Shown here one piece after another: positions 24,340 through 37,079 of a DNA stretch of 64,000 bases. The notes under the pieces were generated by a model. It made no database searches, was not told where the DNA came from, and saw only the letters and a list, made by a program, of their open reading frames with translations. The position numbers and the translations under genes are program-made. Every line of letters starts with the position of its first letter. Within the stretch, counting starts at the first letter, position 1. The stretch comes from Acanthornis magna (taxonomy: Eukaryota > Chordata > Aves > Passeriformes > Acanthizidae): assembly GCA_036785705.1 (NCBI GenBank), contig JAWUZG010000016.1:1178001-1242000 (forward strand), written 5' to 3'.

Positions 24340-27300
24340 GATGCTGCTCTGAGAGATCCACACTAGGTCACACTATTGTCCTTTCTTTGCAGGCTAGGAA
24401 CACTGATTTTAAACTGCTATCAGAAGGCACCTGACGTGCAATAAGGTTTTGAGATGTTATTGAAGGGCACATATGCCTGTGTAGCTCTAGAACAGAGAAA
24501 GACTAATTAAGTTTATACATTCTATGGAAGAAAATGTTGGAGACTGACTTTAAAAGCAGGCAAACTACACATTGAAAAGCATGCATTGAATTAGATGTCC
24601 AGGGCAATGTCTGAGCATTCACAATGACATGAGTTTTCCAGCCAGATGACGTTCAGGCTATGTAATAAGCCAATAACATTTTTTTTGGCTTTGACTCAGA
24701 AATGGAGGCTTAGAGATTGATAGAATTTTTATGCCCAGAAAGATTCATATTATTTGATTACCTCCATAACACTGACTCACACTGAGCAAATACGTAGTGT
24801 TTGACCAAAACATGATTTCCCAAATGGTGCCTGTACATCATTTGCAACAGAAAATAATTGAAAAGTCCCAAGGCCCAATTCCCCACTGCTATGTAATTAC
24901 TGATGCCTATGTAATACACTATTGATTTACCCATGTTTGCCTACACTCATTTTGCAGTTGCTAATGACTTACAAAACATAAAATGTTGGAGAAACAGCCC
25001 CAAAGTCTTAGCAAGAATAAATCACAGTTCAGAGGTCCTTAATTCCCTTATCTCCACATTTTTTTTTTGTGGTCTGCATCCCCCACCAGTCACCTGGAGG
25101 TTAAAGTGACCTGGCTGTGGTAATGTTCTGTATTTAAGGCCTTTTACCTGCAAATGTAACCCCACACCCTTCCTTGCTCTCTGGTGCACTACTCGCTGCC
25201 AGCAGTTTTCCTGCTGTTTTTGTGGACAAGACACAATGTCTGCTGCTCTGGAGATCAGGAATGCAATGATTCTTTACAACTGTACAGCCCTGCTAAGGAT
25301 CCCAGTGGTCCTGCCAATCAATGTTTACTTTTAATGAGCCCAATTAGGTGCATCTCTCAGGTGCAGGATTATGAGGATTTAAAAAGGGTCAATTTGTAAT
25401 GGTTCTTGTGGTGGTCATTGCTACCTGCCGCATTAATGAAGATTTATTAAATTAACAGCACATGTTTTTTCAGCAATCCAAAGTTCACACACACAGTTAA
25501 TTAGGGTTGGATTCTATGCATGCACCAACTTGGTGCGCTGCTTTTATGTGTGCAGGATTGATTAGCTCTAGCCTTGGAAAATGCATCTAGAACATTGGAT
25601 TGTACCTATTTATCATTTGTTTTGTTCCTTCCAGAACTTTTAGAAACTCACTGGACTGCTTCCTGTATTTTAACCAGAGACTCCCAAAAAGCTCTTTTTT
25701 TTCTCAGCATATTGTAGAGTCCTCAGAGAGTTGGTATGGTTGCTACAGAAAGGCCTGAATGGGAAATTGATTTCTTTTTTTAACATTTCTTTCCCCCCCT
25801 CAAATCTCAAATTAATGCATGAGACAATACTCAACAACTTCAGCAAAATCACTCAGGCATTAAGGGAAGAAATGTCACCCATAATACTTCAGGGAGGAAT
25901 ACTCATGTAAGCAACCAGCCCATTAATTTTTGTTCACATTTATAGCTCAGTCGAGGACACCTAAGTTTTTTGTGATATTCAAGGTTAGATTCAAGGGAGT
26001 TGTTCAGGTCAGATGTGTGATCTGGATGGGATATCTAGTAAATATTTAATCACTAAGAACATGCCTTCATTCAGCAAGAATTCAAAGCCTCTGACACAGC
26101 ACTTTGGGACTTCTTATCTCCAATTGGAAATAGGTAGTGGTTTGTCTGGTTCTGCTGAGGTGCAGGAGGTGTCCAGATATTTTGGAATCTTTGCGAACTA
26201 TTCTCCAATTTATTGAAAATTTCATTTCTGTCCTGGGCAAGCTACTGTCTCCATTCAGCCAGAGGTGGATTAGGGTTGAGTAAATAGATTTAATCCAGTT
26301 TGGATGGCCATAGCAGGGCAGGTTGTACTAATCACATGCCTGCTGGAAAGGAGACTCTTCCAAAGTCTATCCAACTAAGATATTTCCATGCTTCTCGCAT
26401 TACGGGCATTACATCCAAGCATAAATCTTAATGTATTTTCCACCTGGAGTACTGGGTAGGCTTTCAGTAAATAAAATACTCCACCCCTGAAATTATGGTT
26501 ATAAGTGTCTGATTTAGAAAATTCAAACTTGCTTGTGCTTGAATTGATTGCTGCGGACATACTCTTAATATCTTTTATCCTTGGTGCTCCTTCCCATGAA
26601 ACAGGACATAATTAAATCCCTTAACCTGGCTGATATAAGGACAAATACATGAAAGATCATGAGGCTTCTCAGTTACTGTTACAAGGCATGCCAGGCTAAT
26701 AACTGGGACAGACATCAGGCTGCTCTGCCACGCCACTGTATGCAAACCACGAGAGCAGCTCCTGCCTGGGGGTTAAGGTGGCTCTGGTGTCCCATTAGAT
26801 GGGCACTCTGCTGTTTTTCATTTATAGGAATGAGGAGCTGGGATCCTGTTTCAGGTTTGACCCACTGAACCTGTTCCCTGTCCCCTGTGTCCCCTCCCCT
26901 GGTGTTCAGGCTGGACATGGTTTCCAATTTGGAAACAAATGGTGTCAGAGGAGTGGCAAGGTGGGAACATGGCAAGTGCAGCATGGCAGTGTATGGGAAC
27001 AATGGGAAGAGAGTTTTTAAAATAATGGTGACAAACAATGGCAATTCTGAAATTCCCTCTGTTTTCCCAAAATTTCACACAACCAAAAATGCTAACTGGG
27101 CAAAAAGAGATCATCAGTCTTTGATTAAAATCACTGGCCATATTCATTCTGCTCCAGTTCTGGGTGTCTCCAGAAGCAGAGTAAATTCCATATCCCCTCT
27201 CCTCCACACTGGAGCATTTTGCTAACCCTCCTTTCTCAACATGGTTGGGTGGACAAGACACTGACATTGGGCTGAGTGTTGGCTCCCACAGAGACTTCAT

Positions 27301-27769
27301 GCTGAAGCCTGGAGAAGTTTTTTCCATCTACAATAAGTGTGCTCAGACCCCTGACTTCTGCTTGAGAAAGTAAGTCTCACTGATGTCCCTTTGCTGATGG
27401 TGTTTCATTTGTCATCTCTGGGAATTAGCTATCAGGGGTAAGGTTTTTTAAATGGCTCTGGTGGATAAAAACCTTTGTTTCTTGTGCTTGGTCTTCTAAT
27501 GGGAATAATAATATTGTCACACCTCCCTGGCCCATTGTAAGATATGTGTGTTAAAGATTATGAGATGTTCTCAAGCAGTTATGAGACATCTGAAAGCATT
27601 GAGGGGGAGATGAAATGACACCATCATGAAAAAGGGAAGAAAGATACAGCATTGACCGACATTTTTTGTCTTGCAATAATGCACACAATCAGTGCTGATC
27701 AAGCAACTAAGATGTGGAAGCTGACACGGAATTCAATATTTTTTGCAGTGCAACTCTATACATATATAG

Positions 27770-27770
<1 letters not shown>
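24340..27770. other. Intergenic sequence with a candidate regulatory block near 25420-25600
   Basis: No gene was seen. The block at about 25420-25600 is AT-rich with gttaattagg, cattaatgaag and gattgattag homeodomain-type cores and a tgcatgca palindrome, like many conserved vertebrate enhancers. Conservation itself could not be tested. Confidence 0.25.

Positions 27771-27818
<48 letters not shown>
27771..27818. repeat. (GATA)12 microsatellite
   Basis: Twelve uninterrupted GATA units are preceded by an imperfect tatatagaga lead-in. Perfect tetranucleotide arrays of this length are usually polymorphic. Confidence 0.97.
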
Positions 27819-27819
27819 T

Positions 27820-29130
27820 AAAGGATTGATCCAAAGATGGATTCTTTGATTACACATAAAAGTTGAGGCTCTGTGTTTAAGAGCTTTTGCTGCTTCCAGC
27901 CTCCTGTGTGGCTGCCCTCAAGCCAGTCAGGTCTCTCTGTTGCCTGCATTATCTTATATGTGATCAGTGAGGGTGAAAATGCCAAAGGACTTAGTCCACT
28001 ATTGCAGAATAAACTGTACAGAGAAGCCACAATCCTGTCTATAGCTGGTTTTGTGGTACCAGAGTTGGATGACACAGAGCAGTGTGGATTCTGACCAGGC
28101 TGAATCAGTGAGAAATTTTGGCCTCTCTGCCTTCTTGTCAGTCAGAAACGGCAAGAAGATACATCAGGAGAATGTGAAGTCTTTTTACACCTGGTTAGCT
28201 CAGCAGTGTGCAGCCACAGTTTGGAGACTGACTCACAGCTCAGTCACATCTTTGGTGGTGCCTGACCCCAGGAAGCCCATGACATGCTACAAATGTTCAA
28301 TGGGTGTTTTTTTGCCTGTGCTTGTCTCATTCACATACTCAGGTGCATGAGGGACTGGGTTTTGCGCTGGAGGGGGAAACGGTCAAGGACTTGCTGTTCT
28401 TCTTCTGCCCTCCTGGCCAGGCTGTGCTGTGGGGCCAGGGGCTGGCTCTGTGTCTGCCCTGTCCCCAGAGGAGGGACAGTCCAGTGGAGGGACAGTCTTG
28501 TTGGCACAGCCTTGCACTGCTCTGTGTGGCTGTACAACCACCCCAAGGCCCCTCATGGTTTGGGGAGAAGAATTTGGGACGTGTGAGCCTCTGTCCCACT
28601 GTGTGCCCTAGGAATGCTGCTGGCACGCAGGACAAACAGCAGCTGCTGCAGGTGCGTGGGGTGCTGGGGATGTTTGGGGAGGCACTGTCCTGGTGTCACC
28701 CTCCCAGCATGAGATCTGACAAGCTTTCCACTTAGAGAGAGAACTGGGAACCCACAAATACGGGAAAGGAAACTCAACTCTCATTGTTTATTAGCTACAA
28801 TTAAAACTGCTGCCAAATGTCCATGCAAGAGGGAGTCTTTGTGCAAATCATAGGCTTTCTTTTTGGAGAGGAAAACAAGCAAACAAGCCCTGACCTTGTC
28901 AGTGGTTGGAAAGTGTTAGGAAAGTGCTTTGGAGCAGCCTCATCTCCCCTTGCTGGTGTTTGGCAGCTACTGCAGCCTGGCTTTGTGTCTGTGTTCAGGG
29001 TGTGCATTGCTCCCAGCTGCAGATCTGCAGGATTTTCCAAGTATTGCCAGGGAAAAAATTGTATTTTTTGTGTATACGTTTATGAAGCTAGAGCTGAGCT
29101 TGCTGCTTTTGATGAGGTTTAGCTAAATAA
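27820..29130. other. Intergenic sequence
   Basis: This part is more GC-rich between 28330 and 28700, with overlapping open frames on both strands but no recognisable domain. No splice model is convincing. Confidence 0.35.
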
Positions 29131-29145
29131 ATAGACTCTTTATTT

Positions 29146-29190
29146 TTTTCCTTTTTTTTTCTCCCCCCCCCCCCCCCCCTTTTTTTTTTC
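29146..29190. repeat. Pyrimidine tract with a C17 run between T runs
   Basis: T-rich sequence leads into ctc, seventeen consecutive C (29163-29179), ten T and a short T-rich tail. The G-rich complement could form a quadruplex. Such tracts are also error-prone in sequencing and assembly. Confidence 0.9.
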
Positions 29191-29639
29191 TTTCGTAAAG
29201 GCCTTTATTCATACTTGGTACCTGCATTCAGACTTACTGCAGAGTACTTCCAGCAGAGCTGCAGTTGCTGGGGGCAAAAGGGAAATATTTCATTAAAAAA
29301 AGAAAACTGAGAAAAACCACCAACCACTACTTGAACCAAAACAGACCTGCAAAAAAGTTGAATTAATTGCAAACAAAAACTTCAGGCTTTTATGATCAAG
29401 GATTATGATGACAAATTGTGATCCTCACCTGGGAAGAACTAGCAGAAGTGCTGGCATAGGAGCAAATGGGCTAAGAATAATTCAACTTGGAAATAGCAGG
29501 AGGGTTCCTTGCCATCAGAAAAAGTGGAACAGCTTGGTAATAAAAATAAGAGCTGTACAGAGCCAAAGTGGATTTGTACCAGTGACAAAGGATCTTACGT
29601 GATGAAGGAACCAGATGTGGTGATTCAGGAGGTTGTTTT

Positions 29640-29808
29640 CAGGGTTGTGTTCCTAAGAGGGTGGTCGAATTTTGGAGCAGAGAGGTTGCAGAGTCTCCAT
29701 CCTTGGTGGTTTTGAAAACCTGACTGTAGATGGCCCTGAGCACCTTGCTCTCAGCGACTGGGCTCTGATCAGGGGACTTGGACACAATGGTATTCAGAGG
29801 TGTCTGTG
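29640..29808 (+). mobile_element. CR1 LINE 3' fragment, plus strand, old copy
   Basis: The CR1 sense blocks appear in order: gggtggtcgaattttggagc, agagaggttgcagagtctcc, atccttggtggttttgaaaa, cctgactgtagatggccctg, gatcaggggacttggacaca and attcagaggt. The terminal 8-base repeats are missing. This is the only CR1 copy recognised in plus orientation and it is clearly older than the minus-strand copies. Confidence 0.82.
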
Positions 29809-29809
29809 G

Positions 29810-31228
29810 GGAAAATACAAAATCCAGTGATAGGAAAGCAGCTATCCACCTCATTTTCTTCTGTGTTTATTTTCACATTTGCTCTGTATGGGTAAATACT
29901 CTTTTATTCCACTCATGTATTGATTCCCAAGCTGTACATCACTTTGCAGGAGCAAGTGAGATGTGAGTAGGAGCAAGGGTGGACTTTTGTTCTGAAATTT
30001 AAGATCAGCCAAGATTAATGGTCTTTTTTTAACAAAGCTCAGCAGTGTTGTGCTGTACATGACAGGAAAGTGCAAGTCCTCACAAAGAAAAACAGAGGAA
30101 GAGCTAACTTAAAGCTTTCCCCACAGCAAAGGACCAAGGAATACTGGTGGGTCAGCTATTCCAATGGGCTAAAATCTGCTTTGCTCTTCTTTCTCTATGT
30201 GATCTTCTTTTACTCTTTTTAGAGGTTTTATTCAAAGAGGAGGAAGCCTTTATATTGCTTATTCGCATACTTCAGCTAAGCGTTGATTTGGGAATGGAAG
30301 CCATTTACTCTTTCCAAAATCCTGTCTCCCCTGGACTGCCTGCCCAGGATGCTGCAGGTGTGTGAAGCCAGAGCCAGGTGAGGATGCTCAGCTCTGTGCC
30401 TGGTCCTGCCTCACACCCACAGATCCCAGAGCCTCTCCAGAGCCACATCCATACCTGCCAACCTATCAGGGCTGGAACCTCTACATCCAGTCAGGTTCTT
30501 TTCCCTATTTATCTTTGAGTAAGCTTTGAAAATGAATTTCCTCCCCTTTAAATTATTTTTTTTGGCACAAGATCCATGCTTCTGGCTCTACTGGTTAAAG
30601 AGCCATGGCTGGATTTACTGCCCTCCCTGACTTTAACCTGCTGTTCAAGGCTACAGTGATCGAACACCGGCTTGCAAACCCAGCTCCTATATTTTTTATA
30701 CCATATAACTTTTGCTGGTATTTCCCTAATGGCCTGGGAATGTGAATCATTTTTTTCCCGTGAAATAACCGCCCATTTATATATTTCTCTTGAGAGACAG
30801 CATGATCTGACATTGCATTTAACCCACAGCAAGGTATTTAATTTGTTGAATGGTTACTAGGAAGGGAAAAACTTATGCAGCACAGTTCATAATAGACAGT
30901 CATTTACCAGGTAAAATACTGCTCATATTGACAATGCAGCAGGATTGAAACAACAGCATTTTCATTCCCTTCTTTCTCCTTTTCTCCTGCATAACCTTTT
31001 TAGACAATTTGTATAAATTGACATCATATGGCAGCTAAACCTTATAATTAACAAATTAGTATAAAGCAAGACCACTAAATAGAGATTTTTTTCTCTGTTG
31101 TTTGGGGAATTAAATAAATGACTAGGTAAAACATGTCTGTGCAGTCAGGAAAGGGACAATCACACATGGATAAAAAGAGATTTATCTTGCTGGATTCAGG
31201 ATGACAGCCAGGATTTCAGCTTATGCTG
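29810..31228. other. Intergenic sequence
   Basis: No gene, RNA or repeat was recognised. The part from about 30860 to 31130 is AT-rich with aattaacaaatta-type stretches. Confidence 0.35.
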
Positions 31229-31512
31229 ATTATAGAATTATAGAATGCTTGGGGTAGAAGGGACCTTAAGGACCACTCAGTTCCACCCCCTCTCACCATG
31301 GGCAGGGACACCTTCCACCAGACCAGGCTGCTCAAAGCTCCATCCAGTCCGACCCTGGAACGCTCCCAGGGATGGGACAGCCACAGCTTCTCTGGGCAAC
31401 CTGTGCCAGGGCCTCAGCACTCTCTGAGTAAAGAATTTCTTCCTAATACCTGATCCAAACCTTCCCTCTGTCAGTTTAAAGCCATTACCCTTTGTCCTGG
31501 TGAGGATCCAAT
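31229..31512 (-). mobile_element. CR1 LINE 3' fragment
   Basis: It starts with attatagaattatagaatg, then tagaagggaccttaaggacc, ccatgggcagggacacctt, ccaccagaccaggctgctca, gggatgggacagccacagct, aaagaatttcttcctaatac and ttaccctttgtcctggtgag. It is one of the better-preserved copies. Confidence 0.93.
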
Positions 31513-31970
31513 GAGCACACAGCAGCAATATGTACAGAAATCCAAAATTCTGTGTCAGTGTTTTCCTGGGTCAGCCAGGCTTGTGACCCCCAGCATTGCT
31601 CCCACACTTTCCTCTGCAACCCCTTTCAAAAATCCTCTCTCAGACTGATGCCCCAGAAGCTGTGGAGCTTCCCAGAGTTCTCATGGGAAGTGTAAGCTGA
31701 GTTAACCACAGTGGACAGTACTCCAGCATTGTACAGGGTTAGCACTCCCAAGTGTGAGCTAAAAGCCACTGAAATCAATCACTAGAATCTTCCTGCTCGT
31801 GTCAGTGGAGCAGGCTGCTCTTGGATTGAAATCTCCCGCTAATGTAATTATTCTCTGCTAAGGGAGGAAAATGGAAAAGTGGAGATGGCATTTTGTGCAT
31901 CAAGGTCACACGCACCAGCCAGCTCTCAGCATCTTAAATGGCCCTGTATGGAGCTTTTATTCTTTTCCAG

Positions 31971-32023
31971 ACATAAAGAGGCATGAAGTGCATCACAGCA
32001 CTGCCTCCTTCCTGCCACTCAAG
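31971..32023 (+). other. Micro-exon candidate with strong splice signals
   Basis: A 53-bp segment lies between an excellent acceptor (cttttattcttttccag) and a consensus donor (CTCAAG|gtgagt). One frame reads IKRHEVHHSTASFLPLK. No partner exon is identified. It could be an exon of a non-coding transcript or a chance pairing. Confidence 0.22.
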
Positions 32024-32689
32024 GTGAGTTTTGATGGAAAGCTGAGAGAAGATGTTTTGTACCTCAGGCGGAGGGGGCATTGGGGCACATGGGGATGAGC
32101 ACCACATCTGACCTGAGCAGAATTAGGGGCAGGGGATAGAAATTGGGAAGGCTTTGCTGGGCTGACCCCATGACAGGTTTCAAACATCACAATGCTTCCC
32201 CTGACCCTTCTCTGACCACACATAATCCTTATTGCCAGGAGTCTCACCCTTACAACCCCCTGGTTCTTACATTTAACCAGCAGAAAGCACGTTTGCCATT
32301 AAAAAAAAAATCTTTGTTCGTTAAATGATGGTTTCCTTAATTTTTAGGAATTAAATCATCTGTGTTTTGATTGGAGGCATCAGAAAATCGATATCACTGC
32401 CTAACTTTGTGTTTGTGCTCTGAATGGAATTATGGTAGATCAGTTTAAGTCAAGTTAGTTCAAATAAATCTGGAGAGAATGGTTCTTGAAAAGCAAACAA
32501 AACATTTAAAAAACCCTGTTTCTGGTTCAAAACTTTCTATCTGTAGAAGGTTTGTATAGAAAGTTAAATTTCCTTTAAAACTCTTCAGGAGACTACCTGG
32601 TTGGACTATGCTAACTCTACCTATTTATTGATTACATGAATGATTCAGTTCCTAAAAAGTCAATCCTCTCTGCTCTCCTCCACCCTAAT

Positions 32690-32960
32690 TATGGACAGAA
32701 GTCAAGGTGAATCTTTCCATTAACTTCTGTGATCTTCGGATCAAACACTGAAACGCGATCATGCGAGTGGAGCATCGATAATGAGCCGGGCACAGTGAGG
32801 TTATCTCTGGTCCAGGTATCCCAATACCAGGGCAAAACCAGGGCAATGAGACCCAGAGCTGACACTTACCCTGCAGTGAATTTGTTTGGAGGAGCTGTAA
32901 ATACAGTGAAGCCAGACACTGCAGATGTGAGCTTTGAAATGCTTGTTTTAAGGTCTTGAC
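32690..32960. other. CpG-retaining element, open on both strands
   Basis: Between 32747 and 32790 there are six CpGs in about 45 bases, unusual for this desert. On the minus strand a frame of about 58 codons ends SVFDPKITEVNGKIHLDFCP before a TAA at 32691-32693. On the plus strand a frame of about 80 codons is also open to 32959. Neither matches a family I recognise. Either a terminal coding exon or a conserved regulatory element would explain the retained CpGs. Confidence 0.22.
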
Positions 32961-33159
32961 GGAGATTTGCACCTTGAGGAAAATGGTTTCTGTAACCAAA
33001 CAGCAGCTTCTTAATTGTGTCACATTATCACTCAATAATGGAGCGACTTAAAAGTGTGACTACAGCAAGCAGGAATTGCCGTTTTGCACCAGACCACTTG
33101 GAAAGCTCTGTCTTTATGTAGGGCATCAGGACTTTTCCGTGTCGCATTCTATTTCCGTC

Positions 33160-33460
33160 TCTTATTAAGAGAAAAAATTGATTTGGTGTGCCAGGGGCTT
33201 TCCATTTGCATTTCAATTACAGATTTCAGTGGCTTCTTAGGCTTTCCAGGCTTTTAAAGGACTAGTACTTCCTACAAGATATTCTGAAGAAAAAAATTTA
33301 GGGGCTGAGGTGGAATGAAGTTCATTAAAAATAAAGCTTATCACAAGGGCTGCCATCCCCATGGTTAGACTCACTGGTAATTGCTTATATTTCCATTGTT
33401 TATTAAATAAATAAGTAAGAACTCATTACTCAGAACTAAAAACACTGTCTGTGAACACAT
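33160..33460. promoter_or_regulatory. Candidate conserved regulatory block
   Basis: An AT-rich block with TTTGCATTTCAATTAC, cttatcac (GATA-type), gtaattgct and ttgtttattaaataa (forkhead-like) motifs. The call rests on motif density and the desert setting, not on alignment. Confidence 0.25.
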
Positions 33461-34289
33461 GACTTGCACGATTTTCCACACCCTAAAGTTTTCATTCAAC
33501 CCAGCTTAGCAGGGAGATAATGGAATCTGTGGAGGTTGTGTGGAAAAGGGTAATGAAGTTGATAAGGGCAATAATAGTCCAGCTGGGGATAAGGGAGTTT
33601 GGTCTCCCAGCACTTCAGAGCTTAGCAAGGAGCCAGGAAAGTTTCCCTGAAGCTCCAGTTCCCAGAGCCTCACCTTTGCTGGGATTTCCAGGAGCAGGAC
33701 CCGAAACTGAGGTAGAAAACTCACAACTCATGCTCTGTCGTTCAATTACATTTACAAAATTTCAAAATAAACTTTTGGTCAGGTTTTGAAAACAATTTAA
33801 AAAGCCTTTTCTCCCCCCTTCAGGCCCCATCTCTCTTACACTGAGCACATCTTCATTCTGAATTTACATGTACAAATCTCAAAGAGGACTTTTCTTAACG
33901 CTGTTCTGTACTCCCAAAGAAGAAGCTAAAGTTGCAGCTGTTTAACACAGCACCGCATTTTATCGCTCCATCTTTGTGGAACTGAGCACAACTTTTTACC
34001 AATCATTTACTTCTCCACAGAAGGGATTTTTTTTACCCACACTAATATTTTTGGTGCACTGTGGGGACTCCTGGCAGTGCTGCCATCAGTTTTCTTCGCG
34101 CCGCACTCTCCCAGGCAGGTCCTTGTGGACCAGCTCTCCCCACTCCCTCTCCATGTCCTCTGGCAGAGGAAATGCAGGAAATACAGCCTCCTGCATGGCA
34201 GGAAGGGATTTCCATCCAGTCTGTAATTCATTCTGCTTTTTCCATGTACTGCACATGCCCTTTCCTGCCGTTGGAAAGGAAATGAAATA

Positions 34290-34640
34290 ATTACACTGCC
34301 TGCAAGAAGCATGCTTTATGGCTTACATTTATGATAAAATTATGGAGCTGTTGCAATGAAATATTCCATCAGTACATTAAAACAAAGCAAAATCAGTGTA
34401 GCAATAAAAAACTCTTATTGTTCCTGTTTCATTCCTGGTTTTCTTTTGTTTGGTTTATTTAGTGCCTTTATTAAAATATTTCTGTTATAATACTGGTTTT
34501 AATGCTTTATTGTTTTTATAATGGTATGATTTTTATTGTAACATCACCTCCAATTTAATATGTCTTTCCATTATATCTAAATTGCTACTAAAATGGAATT
34601 GCTGTTGTTATAGATGTAATACCCTTGCAGAAAGTTTTAA
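34290..34640. promoter_or_regulatory. Candidate conserved regulatory block
   Basis: Low-GC, non-repetitive sequence with ttattgttcctgtttc (SOX-like), caatgaaat, ttattgttttta and caatttaatat motifs, and no stop-free frame of note. It resembles developmental enhancers of gene deserts in composition only. Confidence 0.22.
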
Positions 34641-34649
34641 GAGCCATTT

Positions 34650-37018
34650 CTACTACATAATTACAAAAGAAAAGCCAGGAAATGGCATGAGGAAGAGGGA
34701 AATCCTATCAAAACAGGAACTCTTTGTGACAAAGACAAGAAAGATCAAATAGCTGAAGAGCCTGGTGACCTGCAACTGAGGAAAAATATCCTAGGAGGAG
34801 ACAGAAGAGAGATGCCACTGGAGCCTGGGCTGTGCATCCTCTATTCTTGGTTCTTCACATGAAATTCAGGAGTAGGATGGAGCGATGACCAGCAGGAAAT
34901 TGAACCCACACTCTGATTTCCTCATGATGGTGCCTTCAAAGCACGATGTGTAAAGGCAAAAACTGCCTCTGTGTGGCAAACAAGGAGCTTGGGGAAGAGG
35001 CTGAGCTCATTAATTCACTTCTACTGCTGCTAATGCCCTATTGCCTATGCCCCTCTTGGATGGCTCTTCCTCCCTGGAGCTTGAGCTGCTAATTCAAGCT
35101 GATATTCTATTCTCTTTAACAGAAAAATCCTAAGTTATGCTGGGGTATCCTCACCAGGGAAAGCATTTGCTGCACATCTGAGCAAGAGAGTCTTACATGT
35201 CCCAAAGTGAAAATCTGGAGAATGTTAAACTGATAGTACAGACGTCCCAAAAAAAAAAGGAACACTTATCCAAAAGCTAGGCCTAACTTCACTGAAGTAC
35301 CTTTAGTTCTAGATTTGGGTATCTAATCTGAGGCAGTCATATTTAACAGTAGCTTCTGCTATCGAATGTGCCATGTTTTAGTGAAACAATAATAATAAAA
35401 TAAATCAATGGCCTTTAAAGTTCTACAGATCAACAGATAAGACATGGAGACATTTTATTTCTCAAGTGACATTTTGAGGGAGGAATAAAACCCCTTATGT
35501 TCACACAGTTCTCCTTTGAATCATCAAAACATATGGTAGCAGATTTATGGCAGTTTATCAGAAGATTTGTATATACATAGATACAAACTAAATATGCATG
35601 TAAAACTGTAGCTGGCTCTTCTGCACTCTAGCTGAAATTTATCTCAGGGTGGATCTGCAATTTCGAGAGAGTGAATTATAGTTTGAATTCTGAGTGACAG
35701 AACTCACTGCATTGGTTAGTCCCCATATCTAAGGATAATGCATTTTAATCTCAGCATCTCTCCAGGGTGGTGCAAATTAAAAAAAAAGACAACACATGCA
35801 CATACACAAAACCCCTGAAGCCAGTTTGATGAATTTCTATGATCTTATCTCTGCACAGCATTTTCTTTTAGGCAGGGTAGAGTTTTTTTGCTTCAGCGGA
35901 TAATACGGGAATTCAATCATTGTTTTCCAAAGTACATATTATTTGCAATAGCGTGGTCTGGGCGATTGCCTTTCTCAAAGAGCAGGACAATATTTCAGCT
36001 AACAGGGTGGAAATCAATAGCAAAAGATTAAAGCTCAAAGGATGAACAAGTGCACGTGAAGCAAAAGAGAAAGTGACAGTGAGAGCTGCCTTTAAGTGAT
36101 AGCAGGTGCTCCCACAGCCAGAGAGGAGGAGAGACGCTTCAATTAACTCATCCTGTGCTCCCGACAGACGCTGCTTTGTTCTTGGCTTTGAAGAATTCTT
36201 TCCTTTCTTCTGATAGGTCTGCAACTCCCTACCAATTTCTCATTGCTGCTTGATCCCATATTCCGGTCGAGCCCTGGTCAGTCTCTTTTCCTGCTTGGTG
36301 AGTTCTTTGCTAACTGCATTCTGACTGAAAAGCTGTTCAGCTCCCCTAGTTTCACAGAATAATTCCATGCCTGCCCCCTCCAGTGCCAGGGCTCACATGC
36401 CTGATGGCAGTGCCAAGGTGCTTTCTTGCACCCCTTTTACCTCAACATCTTAGCTCTCCACGAATGCTAGGGTACAATCATCAGATTATTATCAATCACC
36501 ATCAAATCAACAAACTACCAGCTAGAAATTATTAAGAAGAAAAGAGAGCTAAGTGATATGCACATGCTGAGTATTATGTGCACCTTGGCCCTGCTCATCT
36601 CTGAAGGGGGAGAGAAGGGCTGGAAAAAGGCAGCACAGACACCCAGAAGTGTGGGGAAAGAATGCTTACACAGACTAGGATGCTACAGTTCAGAGAAGGT
36701 TTGGTCCAGGTAGGATATAATTAAATATTACAAAACAAGGATGGCATTCACAGGGCAACTAAGGAGGAACAGCTCTGTGCTTCTCCCAGCTGGGGAGCAG
36801 GGGTGAGATTAACAGGTTTGAAAAAAAAAGACAAAGAATTGCCAATGTGCACTTAAGCTGAGAAACTCCTCCTTGCAGTACATTGTGGATGCTGAAATAA
36901 GCTGAATTACTTTGTCCCTGCCCTCTCTAGGAGTTTGCATAGAGGTCATTGCTGGGGATCTGCTGGTGCACAGGAGATTGTTAAGGTGCACTAAAGGTAA
37001 TCACATACCTGAGTATGT
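34650..37018. other. Intergenic sequence
   Basis: No gene or young repeat was recognised. A minus frame at 35913-36224 has no known domain. Confidence 0.35.
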
Positions 37019-37075
37019 AGAGGGGGGAGAGGACAGAGAGGGAGAGAAGAGGGAGAAAGAGAGAAGGAGAAGGAA
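37019..37075. repeat. GA-rich purine tract
   Basis: An almost pure A/G stretch on the plus strand with GAGAG and GGAGA cores, interrupted by a single C. Confidence 0.85.
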
Positions 37076-37079
37076 TTTT

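Noticed and set aside
26851..27327. 158-codon minus-strand frame
   Set aside because: Overlaps equally long frames on the plus strand; no domain or conserved motif.
27771..27818. CRISPR-like regular repeat
   Set aside because: It is a simple tetranucleotide microsatellite with no spacers, in vertebrate DNA.
31513..31760. Continuation of the CR1 copy past 31512
   Set aside because: The sequence no longer follows CR1 blocks; similarity stops after the ttaccctttgtcctggtgag block.
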